Assembly: GCA_003139095.1 (NCBI GenBank) | Contig: PLHW01000041.1 | Coordinates: forward strand, 124,261 to 188,260 | Direction: 5' to 3' | Origin: Acidobacteriaceae bacterium | GTDB taxonomy: Bacteria; Acidobacteriota; Terriglobia; Terriglobales; Acidobacteriaceae | Length of the DNA: 64,000 nucleotides | Part shown: piece by piece, positions 42,185 to 50,297 of the stretch | Layout: each line of letters begins with the position of its first letter | How positions within the stretch are numbered: the first letter of the stretch is position 1 | Translations under genes and position numbers: made by a program | Notes under the pieces: generated by a model | Told to the model about the DNA's origin: nothing | Databases searched by the model: none | Seen by the model: only the letters and a program-made list of their open reading frames with translations

Positions 42185-45100
42185 ATGCGTCCCCGCATTC
42201 TCGCCATCGCCGCTCTCATCCTCGCGCTCGCCGCCCTCGCCCACGCCGGTGGCCCCGCTTTCGTCGCCGGCGCCGGCTACAACACCGGAGTCGAAGGCCA
42301 GCCCATCCTCTGGGCCAACGCCTCCATCCAATACTTCACCGATCAGGGCAGCCTCAGTCCCATCCTCAGCAACTCGCAAGCCGACGCCTTCGTCGCCTCC
42401 GCCATCGCTCCCTGGACCACCGCGCCCGGCGTCGCCCTCACCGTCACCCAAGCCGGCCATCTCGCCGAGGACGTCAATGGCAGCAACATCGAAGCATCCT
42501 TCGGCGTCATCTCCGCTCCCGCCGACGTCACCCCCCAAGCCACCTCCACTCCCCTCGGCATCATCTACGACTACGATGGCTCCGTCACCGACGCCATCCT
42601 CGGCCAGGGCGCAGGCGGCTCCGGCGACTGCTTCACCAACGCCGTCTATGGCGGCCCTGACAACTTTTCCCCCAGCGGCAACCTCGCCCACGCCGTCATC
42701 GTCATCAACGGAGTCTGCGCCACTACCAGCGCCCAACTACCCGACGTCCAATACCGTCTCGTCCGCGTGCTCGCCTACTGCTTCGGGCTCGGATGGTCGC
42801 AAGCCAACGTCAACGTCCTCACTGGTCACCCCGCGCCCACCCAGGCCGACTTCCAGGGTTTCCCCGTCATGCACTTTCTTGATCCCATCGATTGCGTCCC
42901 CATCAGCAGTTGTTATGGAGGCATCTTCGAAGGCGCGCTCGGCAAGTTCACCGTCACGCCCGCGCTCGACGATGTCACCGCCCTCGCTCGCCTCTATCCC
43001 ACGCCCAGCGGCGCCCCGCCCACCGGCCGCATCTGGGGCAATGTCTACTTCACCGATTCCTCCGGCAATGCCGCGCAATTCATGCAAGGTGTCAATGTCG
43101 TTGCCCGCCTCATGAGCGGCGGCCAGCCCTCCCGCCAATACGTCGTCACTTCCGTCTCCGGATTCGATTTCCTCGGCAACGCCGGCAACATCATCGACGG
43201 CTACTTTGACGCGAACGGCCTCCCCTATAACCGCTTCGGCAACGGCGATCCCACCGTCGAAGGCTTCTACGATCTCGGCCAGCTCACCATCCCCACCGGC
43301 CAGACCATCGCCCAGTATCAGCTCACCGTTGAGCCTCTCAATCCCAATTGGTCCTGGGGCATTGAGCCCTACGGCCCAACTCAGGTCGCGCCCTCCGGTT
43401 CGTTCGCGCCCCTCGTCGTCACCATTCAAAGCGGGTCCAATGTCGAGAATGACGTCCTCATGCTCGGCAGCGAAATCGCCGGAGCCGATCTCGCCGCCGG
43501 TTCGTCTTACACCAATCCCGTTCCGCTTCCCTCAGGCGGCGGCTGGCGCTCTTGGATCTCCGGCTACGGCTCGACCGACTTTTTCTATTTCAACGCCCAA
43601 ATCAATCGCACCGCCTCCATCGCCCTCACCGCCCTCGACGAATCCGGCAATCCCACCGAATCCAAGCTCCTCCCCGTCGCCGGCATGTGGGAATTGCCCG
43701 ACGAAACCGGCAATCCCGCGCCCGCCTCCACTCCCTCCGCCTTCAACACCCAGACCTTCGCCATGACCCGCCTCGACGCGCAGTTCTTCGTCTCCGAAGC
43801 CTACAAAGTCGGGATCGCCGACTATCGCGGCGACGGCCGCCCCGACTACGCCTACAAGGCCTATTTCCTCTATTCCGACACGGTCTCGCCCGCACGCCTC
43901 AGCCTCGCCGGCGGCGTCGCCACCCTTCAGGGCATCGGCTTTATCCCCGGTCTTCAGGTCAGCGCCACCACCACCGGCACCCAGAACGGCATCGTCCTAA
44001 ACCAGTTGTCAGGCCAGCTTCAAATCTCTCTGCCCTCCGCCACGCTCGATGGCCCCGCCACAATTCAGGTCACCGAACCCGTCACCGGCTCCTTCTCGCA
44101 AATGATCGGCGCCCTCACCTACGGCGCGTCCTCCACCGATCTCATTCAACTCTTGCAAGGCGGCGCGCAAACCACCCCCGTAGGCGCACAAGCTCCCAAC
44201 TTACTTCGCGTCCGCGCCACCGCCTCCGACGGCGTTACTCCCGTCAATGGCGCAACCGTCGCGTGGAGTTCCACTAACGGCGCAGAGTTCTCCGCCTGTA
44301 ACCAGGCCACTTCCTGCTCCGTCCTCACCGACGCCTCCGGCGAAGCCTCCACCTACATAACTCCCGCCGCTCTCGGTCAGGCCGCTATCACCGCCGCGCT
44401 CGCGCCCGCCTCCTATCAGCCCCCGCAAACCGTGCAGGCCACCCTCACCGGCACCGAAACTTCTCTCGATCTCGTTGCCCTCTCGCCCACGCGCTCCATC
44501 GCGAAAGGTGCAACTCTCACTGTCCCCCTCACGGTCGCAACCCTCGACATGGGTGCGCCGCTGCCGAACATCGGAATCAAGTTCACGGTTACGAACGGCG
44601 CGGCGTCGCTCTCGTCGAGCACCGCCACCACCAACAGCGCGGGCCTCGCCACCATCACCGCGCAACTCACCAATCTCGCCGCCATGGTGCAGGTCAGCGC
44701 CTGCGTCCTCCCGGGCAACACCGAATGTCAGATTTTTTCGCTGCTCGCCATTCAGCCGTCTTCGTGGACCCTTGAGCCCGTCAGCGGCGCCTCGCAAATC
44801 GTTCCCGGCGGACAATCCTTTCAACCGCTAGTCATGCGCGTCACTGACGGCTCCTCCGCCGACAATCCCGTAATCGCAGCCACAGTAAATTTCCTGACCA
44901 CGCTCGAACGCAATCCCTCCGGCCCCGGCGGCCCGCCGCCCGGCGGCGATTTCCAAAGTGGTGAGGCCAGAATTGGCGATTCCCCCGCCCAATCCGGCAT
45001 GCCTGTAATCCTCGCCACATCGCAAGCCCAAGTCGTCGCCGATCAAAACGGCTTCGCCCAAATCACGCCCAGCGCCACCAATCAAACCCCGTGCGATGTC

Positions 45101-45550
45101 GACCTCACCGTCACAGCCGGTCGCGCCACCGCCCAATTTCAACTCGAAAGCGTCGATCCCATCACCGTCCAACAGCAGCAGGTGAAAAAACGCGGCAAGG
45201 AAGTCTCCCGCCGAACCGATCCCGGATCATCCGCCCCCACCCAACCGGATCTCAGTGAAACCCCCGAAATATTCGCCGTCCCGCAAGCGGCCGTCTTCTT
45301 TTCGGACAGCACCACCCCCGACCCCAGCCCCGCGCAAGATGATCCGCCCGCCGCCGAAGCCCCACCCGATCAAGCCCCATCATCCGAAACCCCGCCCGCC
45401 AAAGCTCCAACCGCAGACGCCATCACCGACACCCCCGTTCCACCGCCCACGCAGTCGGGCTCCGTGAACACGCCACCCCTCATCCCGCCGACCGTCGCGC
45501 CGGCGTCCCCGCCCCCGCATCCCGATCCCGATTCCATGCCAAAACCCTGA
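42185..45550 (+). CDS. Large exported Ig-like protein with a zinc-less metzincin-like N-domain
   Basis: 1121 residues with signal peptide (about 1-21). Residues about 25-275 resemble the matrixin-like N-domain of acidobacterial exported proteins, but the zinc helix reads RLVRVLAYCFGLGWSQANVN (191-210) where active relatives have H-E-x-G-H-x-x-G-L-x-H-S-Q. All three histidines and the catalytic Glu are replaced, although GLGWSQ and a Met-turn-like FPVMHFLDP remain. A CNA-B/beta-sandwich region follows (about 280-640), then two invasin-type Ig domains (about 655-770 and 770-880), and a Pro-rich tail from about 1010 (PPPPTQSGSV). It is probably a surface structural or binding protein, not a protease. 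Confidence 0.72.
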   Translation: MRPRILAIAALILALAALAHAGGPAFVAGAGYNTGVEGQPILWANASIQYFTDQGSLSPILSNSQADAFVASAIAPWTTAPGVALTVTQAGHLAEDVNGSNIEASFGVISAPADVTPQATSTPLGIIYDYDGSVTDAILGQGAGGSGDCFTNAVYGGPDNFSPSGNLAHAVIVINGVCATTSAQLPDVQYRLVRVLAYCFGLGWSQANVNVLTGHPAPTQADFQGFPVMHFLDPIDCVPISSCYGGIFEGALGKFTVTPALDDVTALARLYPTPSGAPPTGRIWGNVYFTDSSGNAAQFMQGVNVVARLMSGGQPSRQYVVTSVSGFDFLGNAGNIIDGYFDANGLPYNRFGNGDPTVEGFYDLGQLTIPTGQTIAQYQLTVEPLNPNWSWGIEPYGPTQVAPSGSFAPLVVTIQSGSNVENDVLMLGSEIAGADLAAGSSYTNPVPLPSGGGWRSWISGYGSTDFFYFNAQINRTASIALTALDESGNPTESKLLPVAGMWELPDETGNPAPASTPSAFNTQTFAMTRLDAQFFVSEAYKVGIADYRGDGRPDYAYKAYFLYSDTVSPARLSLAGGVATLQGIGFIPGLQVSATTTGTQNGIVLNQLSGQLQISLPSATLDGPATIQVTEPVTGSFSQMIGALTYGASSTDLIQLLQGGAQTTPVGAQAPNLLRVRATASDGVTPVNGATVAWSSTNGAEFSACNQATSCSVLTDASGEASTYITPAALGQAAITAALAPASYQPPQTVQATLTGTETSLDLVALSPTRSIAKGATLTVPLTVATLDMGAPLPNIGIKFTVTNGAASLSSSTATTNSAGLATITAQLTNLAAMVQVSACVLPGNTECQIFSLLAIQPSSWTLEPVSGASQIVPGGQSFQPLVMRVTDGSSADNPVIAATVNFLTTLERNPSGPGGPPPGGDFQSGEARIGDSPAQSGMPVILATSQAQVVADQNGFAQITPSATNQTPCDVDLTVTAGRATAQFQLESVDPITVQQQQVKKRGKEVSRRTDPGSSAPTQPDLSETPEIFAVPQAAVFFSDSTTPDPSPAQDDPPAAEAPPDQAPSSETPPAKAPTADAITDTPVPPPTQSGSVNTPPLIPPTVAPASPPPHPDPDSMPKP

Positions 45551-45599
45551 GAATGAACCTACCGCCCGCAATACCGCCAGAACCGCGTAAGTGAATGAG

Positions 45600-45822
45600 G
45601 AATAAATACTTTATGAGCGCATCGCAATATCGCCGTCAAAGTCTTCATTTCCAGCCCCGCTAAGTTATTAAGAAATAAATACTTTATCCGATAAAGTCCA
45701 ATTGTCCCTCGTAAACTATTGATTAGTAAATACGTTAGAGACAAGTCCTTATTATTCAAAGACCTGGCCGTTTGCACCCTCTAAGTCTTTGATTCCACAA
45801 GATCACACCAAGGGGGGTCTCT
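45600..45822 (-). repeat. Dispersed AT-rich intergenic element, copy 2
   Basis: On the minus strand it reads GACCCCCCTTGGTG, then GTGGAATCAAAGACTTAGAG, then GGCCAGGTCTTTGAATAATA, closely matching 6577-6692. Further in are two direct copies of AATAAATACTTTAT 72 bp apart (about 45601 and 45673). It fills most of the 354 bp gene-free stretch 45551-45904, in which no gene was seen. Confidence 0.75.
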
Positions 45823-45904
45823 ATTACTGACTAGTCAATATCGCCTCAACCCAAAGCAATCACAACCACTCTCTTCGCGACTCTGGTTTATCCTTACTCT
45901 CACC

Positions 45905-46963
45905 TTGGAACCCGTCACTCACTTCCTCTTCGGCGCCAACCTCGGACGCCTCGGCCTCAATCGCAAAACCGCTCTCGCCACCGCGACTCTCACACTCGCC
46001 GCCGAAGCCGCCGACCTCGACGTCTTCAGCCGCTTCGGTGGCTCTGCCTTCGCCCTCAATCACCATCGCGGCTTCACGCATTCCTTCCTCGGAGTCCCCA
46101 TCGTCGCCGCCGCGGTCGTCGCTTTCATGTACCTGCTCTGGCGCATGCGCGGCCGCAAAACTCGCAATCCCAATCTCCCGCCGCGTTGGGGCCTGCTCTA
46201 CACCTATGCCTGTCTCGCCGGCCTCAGCCACATCCTCCTCGACTACACAAACAGCTACGGCATTCGCCCGCTCTGGCCCTTTTCCGAGCGTTGGATCTCC
46301 TGGGACATCGTCTCCATCTTCGAGCCCGCTCTGCTCGTCGCACTCCTCCTCGGCCTCATCGTTCCGTCTCTCTTCTCGCTCATCAATCAGGAAATCGGCG
46401 CGCGCCGCAACCGCAACGCTCCTCCCGGCCGTCTCGCTGCCGCCCTCGCTCTCCTCGCCGTCTTTTGTATCTGGGGACTTCGCGACTACGAGCATCGCCG
46501 CGCCGTCGCCGCGCTCCAGGCTCGCACCTATGAAAACTTCGACGCCCTCCGCGTCTCCGCCTATCCCTACATGCTCAATCCCTTTCTCTGGTATGGAGTC
46601 GCCGAAACTCCCAACTTTTTTGCCCGCATGAATGTCTCTTCGCTCACTCCCGAAGTCGATCCCGACGGCACCATGCAGATCCGCTACAAGCCCGAAGAAA
46701 CTCCCATCACGCTAGCCGCCAAGCGTTCCTACACTGGCCAGGTCTACCTGAGCTGGGCCGCATATCCAGTCACCGAAACCGAAACCCTCCCGAACGACTC
46801 CACTGACAGCGCAGCCTACCTCGTCCGCTTCCGCGATCTCCGCTACCTCTATCCCGGTCAAGGCGCACGCTCTCCACTAGGAGCTAACGTCCTCCTCACC
46901 CGCGATCTGAAAGTAGTCAGCGAGACGATGGCCATGCGCGCCTCCAGGAAAGACGAGCACTAG
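45905..46963 (+). CDS. YdjM/DUF457-family membrane metal-dependent hydrolase-like protein
   Basis: 352 residues, TTG start. The family signature is intact: MEPVTHFLFGANLGRLGLNR at the N-terminus, then EAADLDVFSRFGGSAFALNH with HHRGFTHSFLG (about 52-63), and GLSHILLDYTNSYGIRPLWP (about 105-125); the His and Asp residues would bind metal. About five membrane helices carry these motifs and a C-terminal domain of some 130 residues, beta-rich, lies outside. The family is loosely related to phospholipase C-like membrane hydrolases; its substrate is unknown. It stands alone behind the AT-rich element. Confidence 0.87.
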   Translation: MEPVTHFLFGANLGRLGLNRKTALATATLTLAAEAADLDVFSRFGGSAFALNHHRGFTHSFLGVPIVAAAVVAFMYLLWRMRGRKTRNPNLPPRWGLLYTYACLAGLSHILLDYTNSYGIRPLWPFSERWISWDIVSIFEPALLVALLLGLIVPSLFSLINQEIGARRNRNAPPGRLAAALALLAVFCIWGLRDYEHRRAVAALQARTYENFDALRVSAYPYMLNPFLWYGVAETPNFFARMNVSSLTPEVDPDGTMQIRYKPEETPITLAAKRSYTGQVYLSWAAYPVTETETLPNDSTDSAAYLVRFRDLRYLYPGQGARSPLGANVLLTRDLKVVSETMAMRASRKDEH

Positions 46964-46967
46964 CCAA

Positions 46968-47003
46968 TATCCTCTCCGTGTCTCCGTGCCTCCGTGGTGA
47001 CAA
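46968..47003. repeat. TCTCCGTGTCTCCGTGCCTC word array
   Basis: Four successive imperfect words of CTCCGTG type, then GGTGAC. Similar CCGTG word runs lie at 41297-41402. It sits in the 112 bp gap between the DUF457 and DUF6580 genes. Confidence 0.6.
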
Positions 47004-47075
47004 AACGCTCCGCTCCCTTGACCAACTCCCTCCCCAAGCGCCACAATCCTAACTGTCAACTTTTTTGAGGTGATC

Positions 47076-47624
47076 ATGCTGGCCTACGTCTTCGTTCTCT
47101 TCGCCATTGCCGTGCGCATGCCATTCGCGCAGCATCCCTGGGGATTCACCCCCGTCGCCGCCGCTCTTCTCTATTTCGGCGCACGCGGCGCGCGCCGCCA
47201 GCTTTGGGTTCCCTTCGCTCTCTTTGCCGCCTCCGACGTCGTCCTCACGCGCTTCGTCTACGGCTACCAGTTCACTTGGGATCACTATGTCACCTGGCTC
47301 TGGTACGCGGCAATTCTCTGGCTCGGCACCAATCTCCGCGAGAATACCAGCCTGCGTGAAACCAAGGACTGGCTACGCGTCGGCGGTGCCGCCCTCGCCA
47401 GTTCCATTTCATTTTTTGTGTTGAGCAATTTCGCCGTGTGGGCTTGCTGGCCGACCTATCCAAAATCCGCCGCCGGACTCATGACCTGCTACGCCGCCGC
47501 CATCCCGTTTTTCCGCCGCGGCCTCGAAGGCGACCTCGTCTTCACCGCTGTAATGTTCGGATTGCCCGCCCTCGCCGCCGCGCTCGTGCGTTCCGGCCGA
47601 GCGCATCGCGTGACCGCAGTCTAG
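47076..47624 (+). CDS. DUF6580-like membrane protein
   Basis: 182 residues with five or six membrane helices (MLAYVFVLFAIAVRM, GFTPVAAALLYFGARG, LWVPFALFAASDVVLTRFVY, and others). HPWGFTPVAAALLYFGARG and the SDVVL-FVYGYQF loop fit the DUF6580 family, which resembles ECF transporter S components, so small-molecule uptake is a reasonable guess. I chose the ATG at 47076, spaced well from GAGGT; a GTG at 47070 is possible. Its end overlaps the convergent DedA-like gene by four bases. Confidence 0.75.
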   Translation: MLAYVFVLFAIAVRMPFAQHPWGFTPVAAALLYFGARGARRQLWVPFALFAASDVVLTRFVYGYQFTWDHYVTWLWYAAILWLGTNLRENTSLRETKDWLRVGGAALASSISFFVLSNFAVWACWPTYPKSAAGLMTCYAAAIPFFRRGLEGDLVFTAVMFGLPALAAALVRSGRAHRVTAV

Positions 47625-48292
47625 TCGGCTCTATTAGAATTTTCTCGGCGCAGCGCAGCTTTCGCGGCTGCGCTTTTCTTTTTCCGCACCCGCCGTTTCA
47701 TCATCCGCCAGATAAAATACGCGGCAATCAACTCCCCAACAATCGACAAAACCAAAAACAAGTGATGCGAGAACACATTCGCCGTCATGGCCACAATCCC
47801 CGGCCCGAACCATAACGTCAGCAGTGCCTCGATCAAAAACCGTATAAACCGGCCCGCAAAAATCGCCACCAGAAAGTGGCCAAAGTTCATCTCAAACGCC
47901 GCCGCTGCCAGCACCACCGCTTTAAAAGGAGTCGGCGGCGGCAGCATCGCCGGAAACATGAGCGCCCAGAATTCATGCTTGTCGAACGAGGCGTGAATCC
48001 GCTCGAACCGCGCCGGCGAAAGCCGCTTCCGCAGCAGCATCTCTCCGCCCATGTATCCGATCACGTAAAAAACAATGCTGCCCAGCGCCGACCCCACCGC
48101 CCCCATCAGCACATACAGCAGAAATCGCGCCCGGTCGTGATACACGTAGCTGACAAAAATCGCGTCCAGCGGCATCCCGAGAAACGACCCGTCCACCGCT
48201 GCAAACGCCAGCATCCCCCACGGCCCCAGCGGCGCAAGCAAATGCTTGATCCACTCCCCGTACGCCTTCACAAAATGTTTGAGCTTATTCAA
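47621..48292 (-). CDS. VTT-domain (DedA/YqaA-like) membrane protein
   Basis: 223 residues. Typical blocks of the SNARE-associated/VTT family: PWGMLAFAAVDGSFLGMPLD, GAVGSALGSIVFYVIGYMGG, LMFPAMLPPPTPFKAVVLAA, and FAGRFIRFLIEALLTLWFG with the conserved Arg. These form re-entrant loops and six helices in the inner membrane; family members scramble or flip lipid carriers and maintain membrane homeostasis. The C-terminal RRVRKKKSAAAKAALRRE tail is cytoplasmic and basic. It is closest to the YqaA-like branch, which is short and lacks long extensions. Confidence 0.85.
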   Translation of the reverse strand: MNKLKHFVKAYGEWIKHLLAPLGPWGMLAFAAVDGSFLGMPLDAIFVSYVYHDRARFLLYVLMGAVGSALGSIVFYVIGYMGGEMLLRKRLSPARFERIHASFDKHEFWALMFPAMLPPPTPFKAVVLAAAAFEMNFGHFLVAIFAGRFIRFLIEALLTLWFGPGIVAMTANVFSHHLFLVLSIVGELIAAYFIWRMMKRRVRKKKSAAAKAALRRENSNRAD

Positions 48293-48311
48293 TCAATCAG
48301 TTTACGCGATT

Positions 48312-48417
48312 GGAAAGAGGTCGATGGTCGTTCGTCGTTGGTCGCTCGGGAGGATCGTTGCGATTGTGGCGACGGACTTGTGGCTAGGCCGAACGACTAA
48401 CGACTAACGACTAACGA
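48312..48417. repeat. Inverted GGTCGTT/CGACTAA word array
   Basis: The left arm has TCGATGGTCGTTCGTCGTTG, the right arm CCGAACGACTAACGACTAAC with the unit CGACTAA three times, about 45 bases apart and complementary. It lies between the moaB end and the DedA-like gene start, two genes read on the minus strand, and reaches into the moaB stop region. Confidence 0.8.
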
Positions 48418-48935
48418 CGCTCTTCGTGTTCCGTCCTCCCTGCCACCAACTCCAGCGCATGCGGCAGCAGATCCACCACGGCCTCCAGCGATTCCACCGC
48501 TCCCGCCGGGCTCCCCGGCAAATTCAAAATCAAACTCGCCCCGCGCACGCCGCACACCGCCCGGCTCAGCGCCGCATACCGCGTCTTCTTCGTCCCCTCA
48601 GCCCGCATCCGCTCCGCAATTCCCTCCACCAGCTTTTCGCACACCGCCGCCGTCGCCTCCGGCGTCACGTCCCGCGGAGCAATCCCCGTCCCGCCCGTCG
48701 TCACCACCAGGCGCGCCGCCCCGCACATCTCAATCAACTTTTCCTGGATAGCCCCGCGCTCGTCCGCCACCACGCCGCGCCCCACCACGCAAAAGCCGCG
48801 CCGCTCCAGCGCCTCCGCCACCGCCGGACCCGACCCATCCTCCCGCTCGCCCCGCGCGCAGGAGTCGCTCACCGTCAGCACCGCCGCCGAAATTTTCTCC
48901 CCACTCCCCACCGCATCACATGTCGAGCAGCACAT
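48411..48935 (-). CDS. moaB: Molybdopterin adenylyltransferase/MoaB-MogA family
   Basis: 174 residues. The fold adenylylates molybdopterin before metal insertion. Family blocks: [40 protein letters not shown] (with the TGGTG substrate loop), and the C-terminal [20 protein letters not shown]. The start is uncertain: the ATG at 48935 lies inside the preceding gene, and a GTG at 48911 is another option. Either way it overlaps or abuts the response regulator gene, so translation is coupled. It is the last gene of moeA-moaC-RR-moaB. Confidence 0.87.
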   Translation of the reverse strand: MCCSTCDAVGSGEKISAAVLTVSDSCARGEREDGSGPAVAEALERRGFCVVGRGVVADERGAIQEKLIEMCGAARLVVTTGGTGIAPRDVTPEATAAVCEKLVEGIAERMRAEGTKKTRYAALSRAVCGVRGASLILNLPGSPAGAVESLEAVVDLLPHALELVAGRTEHEERR

Positions 48936-49671
48936 CCTCGCCCTCAGCCGCCTCGTCCCGCGCCGCTTCATCCAGCAGCCGCAGTCCTTCCATCAGCAGC
49001 CCCTGCGTGTTCAACGTCGTCGTCTCCTGCGCCGTGCTCTTCTCAAAGTCGATCTGGAAATTTCCCTCCGTCCACCGCAGCACCTTGAACACCGCTTCAT
49101 CGCCCGCAATCGAGCCATAGGCGGCGTGTTTCGCCTGCCCCTGCGTAAAATAAATTTCGCACTTCTCCTCGCCGTTCGTCATCGTCAGCAGGCAGCTCTT
49201 GCGGCCCATCTCCAGCGACTGCACCAGGTCAATCACATTCATCTGCGCCAAACTCCCGCGCAGCACGCCATCCGCCGTCGGAGCCTTCGCCAGTTTCTCC
49301 AGTGCAATCCGGTCCACCACGCGCTTGATTCTCCGCACCGCATCTCGCAAAAAAAATGGCTTCTCAATGTACTCTTCCACCGGATCCTGCGACAGCCGCT
49401 CGCTGATGTCAGCCTTGCTCGCCATCAGCACCACCACAATCCCCGCCGTCGCCGGGCGGCTCTTCAATTTTTCCACCAATTGCCGCCCATCCATGCCCGG
49501 CATCCGGTAGTCCGTGATCAGCAGATCCGGAACTTCTTCAATCGCCTTCAGCATCGCATCCGCCGAATCCCCCGCCGTCGACACATCCCCCAGCGGCGCC
49601 AGCGCCTGCTGCACCATCCCCAGCACCATCGGGTTGTCATCCACCACCAGAATTCGTACGTTGCTCGGCAT
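48916..49671 (-). CDS. Response regulator with DUF4388 (PATAN) output domain
   Basis: 251 residues. Residues 1-125 are a receiver: ILVVDDNP, phospho-acceptor Asp in [13 protein letters not shown] (about 54), the usual Ser/Thr position occupied in VVLMASKAD, Lys in YIEKPFF. From about 135, [20 protein letters not shown], then [20 protein letters not shown] and [14 protein letters not shown], form a PATAN/DUF4388 domain known from cyanobacterial and myxobacterial regulators, a protein-interaction output without DNA-binding motif. It sits between moaC (5 bp) and moaB (overlap), an unusual place for a regulator. Confidence 0.9.
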   Translation of the reverse strand: MPSNVRILVVDDNPMVLGMVQQALAPLGDVSTAGDSADAMLKAIEEVPDLLITDYRMPGMDGRQLVEKLKSRPATAGIVVVLMASKADISERLSQDPVEEYIEKPFFLRDAVRRIKRVVDRIALEKLAKAPTADGVLRGSLAQMNVIDLVQSLEMGRKSCLLTMTNGEEKCEIYFTQGQAKHAAYGSIAGDEAVFKVLRWTEGNFQIDFEKSTAQETTTLNTQGLLMEGLRLLDEAARDEAAEGEDVLLDM

Positions 49672-49676
49672 ATCGT

Positions 49677-50216
49677 TTATTTGCGCGGCGCGCGCCGGTA
49701 CTCCCCGCTCTTCCCGCCCGACTTCCTCTCCAGCGCCACTTCGCGAATCTCAATCCCCTTGTCCAGCGCCTTGCACATGTCGTACACCGTCAGCGCCGCC
49801 ACGCTCGCCGCCACCAGCGCTTCCATCTCCACGCCCGTCTCCGCGCGGGTCTTTACTTTTGAGGCAATAGCCACGCCATTCTCGCACACGCGTAGAGTCA
49901 CAGCAATGTGCGCGATCGCCACCGGATGGCACATCGGAATCAGCTCCGCCGTCCGTTTCGCCGCCATGATCCCCGCCGTCCGCGCCACCTCCAGCGGGTC
50001 GCCCTTCGGATTCTTCGGCAGCGCCCGCAACACCTCCTGCGACATCGCCACCAGCGCGCTCGCCTCCGCCTCCCGCACCGTCCGCTCCTTCGCCGACACG
50101 TCCACCATCCGCGCCCGCCCCCGCTCGTCATAGTGCGAAAGCTTCTTCCGCGCCCGCCCGCCATCGTCTTGCGTAGAAGATTTCTTTTTCTTCGCCATCG
50201 CCATCCGATTTGCCAT
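49677..50216 (-). CDS. moaC: Cyclic pyranopterin monophosphate synthase
   Basis: 179 residues. With MoaA it turns GTP-derived precursor into cyclic pyranopterin monophosphate, the first step of molybdenum cofactor synthesis. KRTAELIPMCHP, KTRAETGVEMEALVAASVAA and LTVYDMCKALDKG are the MoaC blocks; the Asp in TVYDMCKA and Lys in KVKTRAE line the active site. The N-terminal KKKKSSTQDDGGRARKK stretch is a basic extension. Several ATGs open the frame (50216, 50204, 50198) and none has a good ribosome site, so the start is provisional. moeA ends 81 bp upstream. Confidence 0.9.
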   Translation of the reverse strand: MANRMAMAKKKKSSTQDDGGRARKKLSHYDERGRARMVDVSAKERTVREAEASALVAMSQEVLRALPKNPKGDPLEVARTAGIMAAKRTAELIPMCHPVAIAHIAVTLRVCENGVAIASKVKTRAETGVEMEALVAASVAALTVYDMCKALDKGIEIREVALERKSGGKSGEYRRAPRK

Positions 50217-50264
50217 CGAACTCAGGTTACAGCATCCACTAGCAAACCGCCGCCGCACGTTCCG

Positions 50265-50297
50265 ACGTGCTCGTAGCTCGAAGCTCGTAGCTCGTAG
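50265..50297. repeat. AGCTCGTAGCTCGAAG word array between moeA and moaC
   Basis: Four tandem words of GCTCGTA / GCTCGAA type fill the gap. The word AGCTCG is nearly self-complementary to CGAGCT, so the array can form a small hairpin by itself. A shorter relative lies near 53456-53480. Confidence 0.7.
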
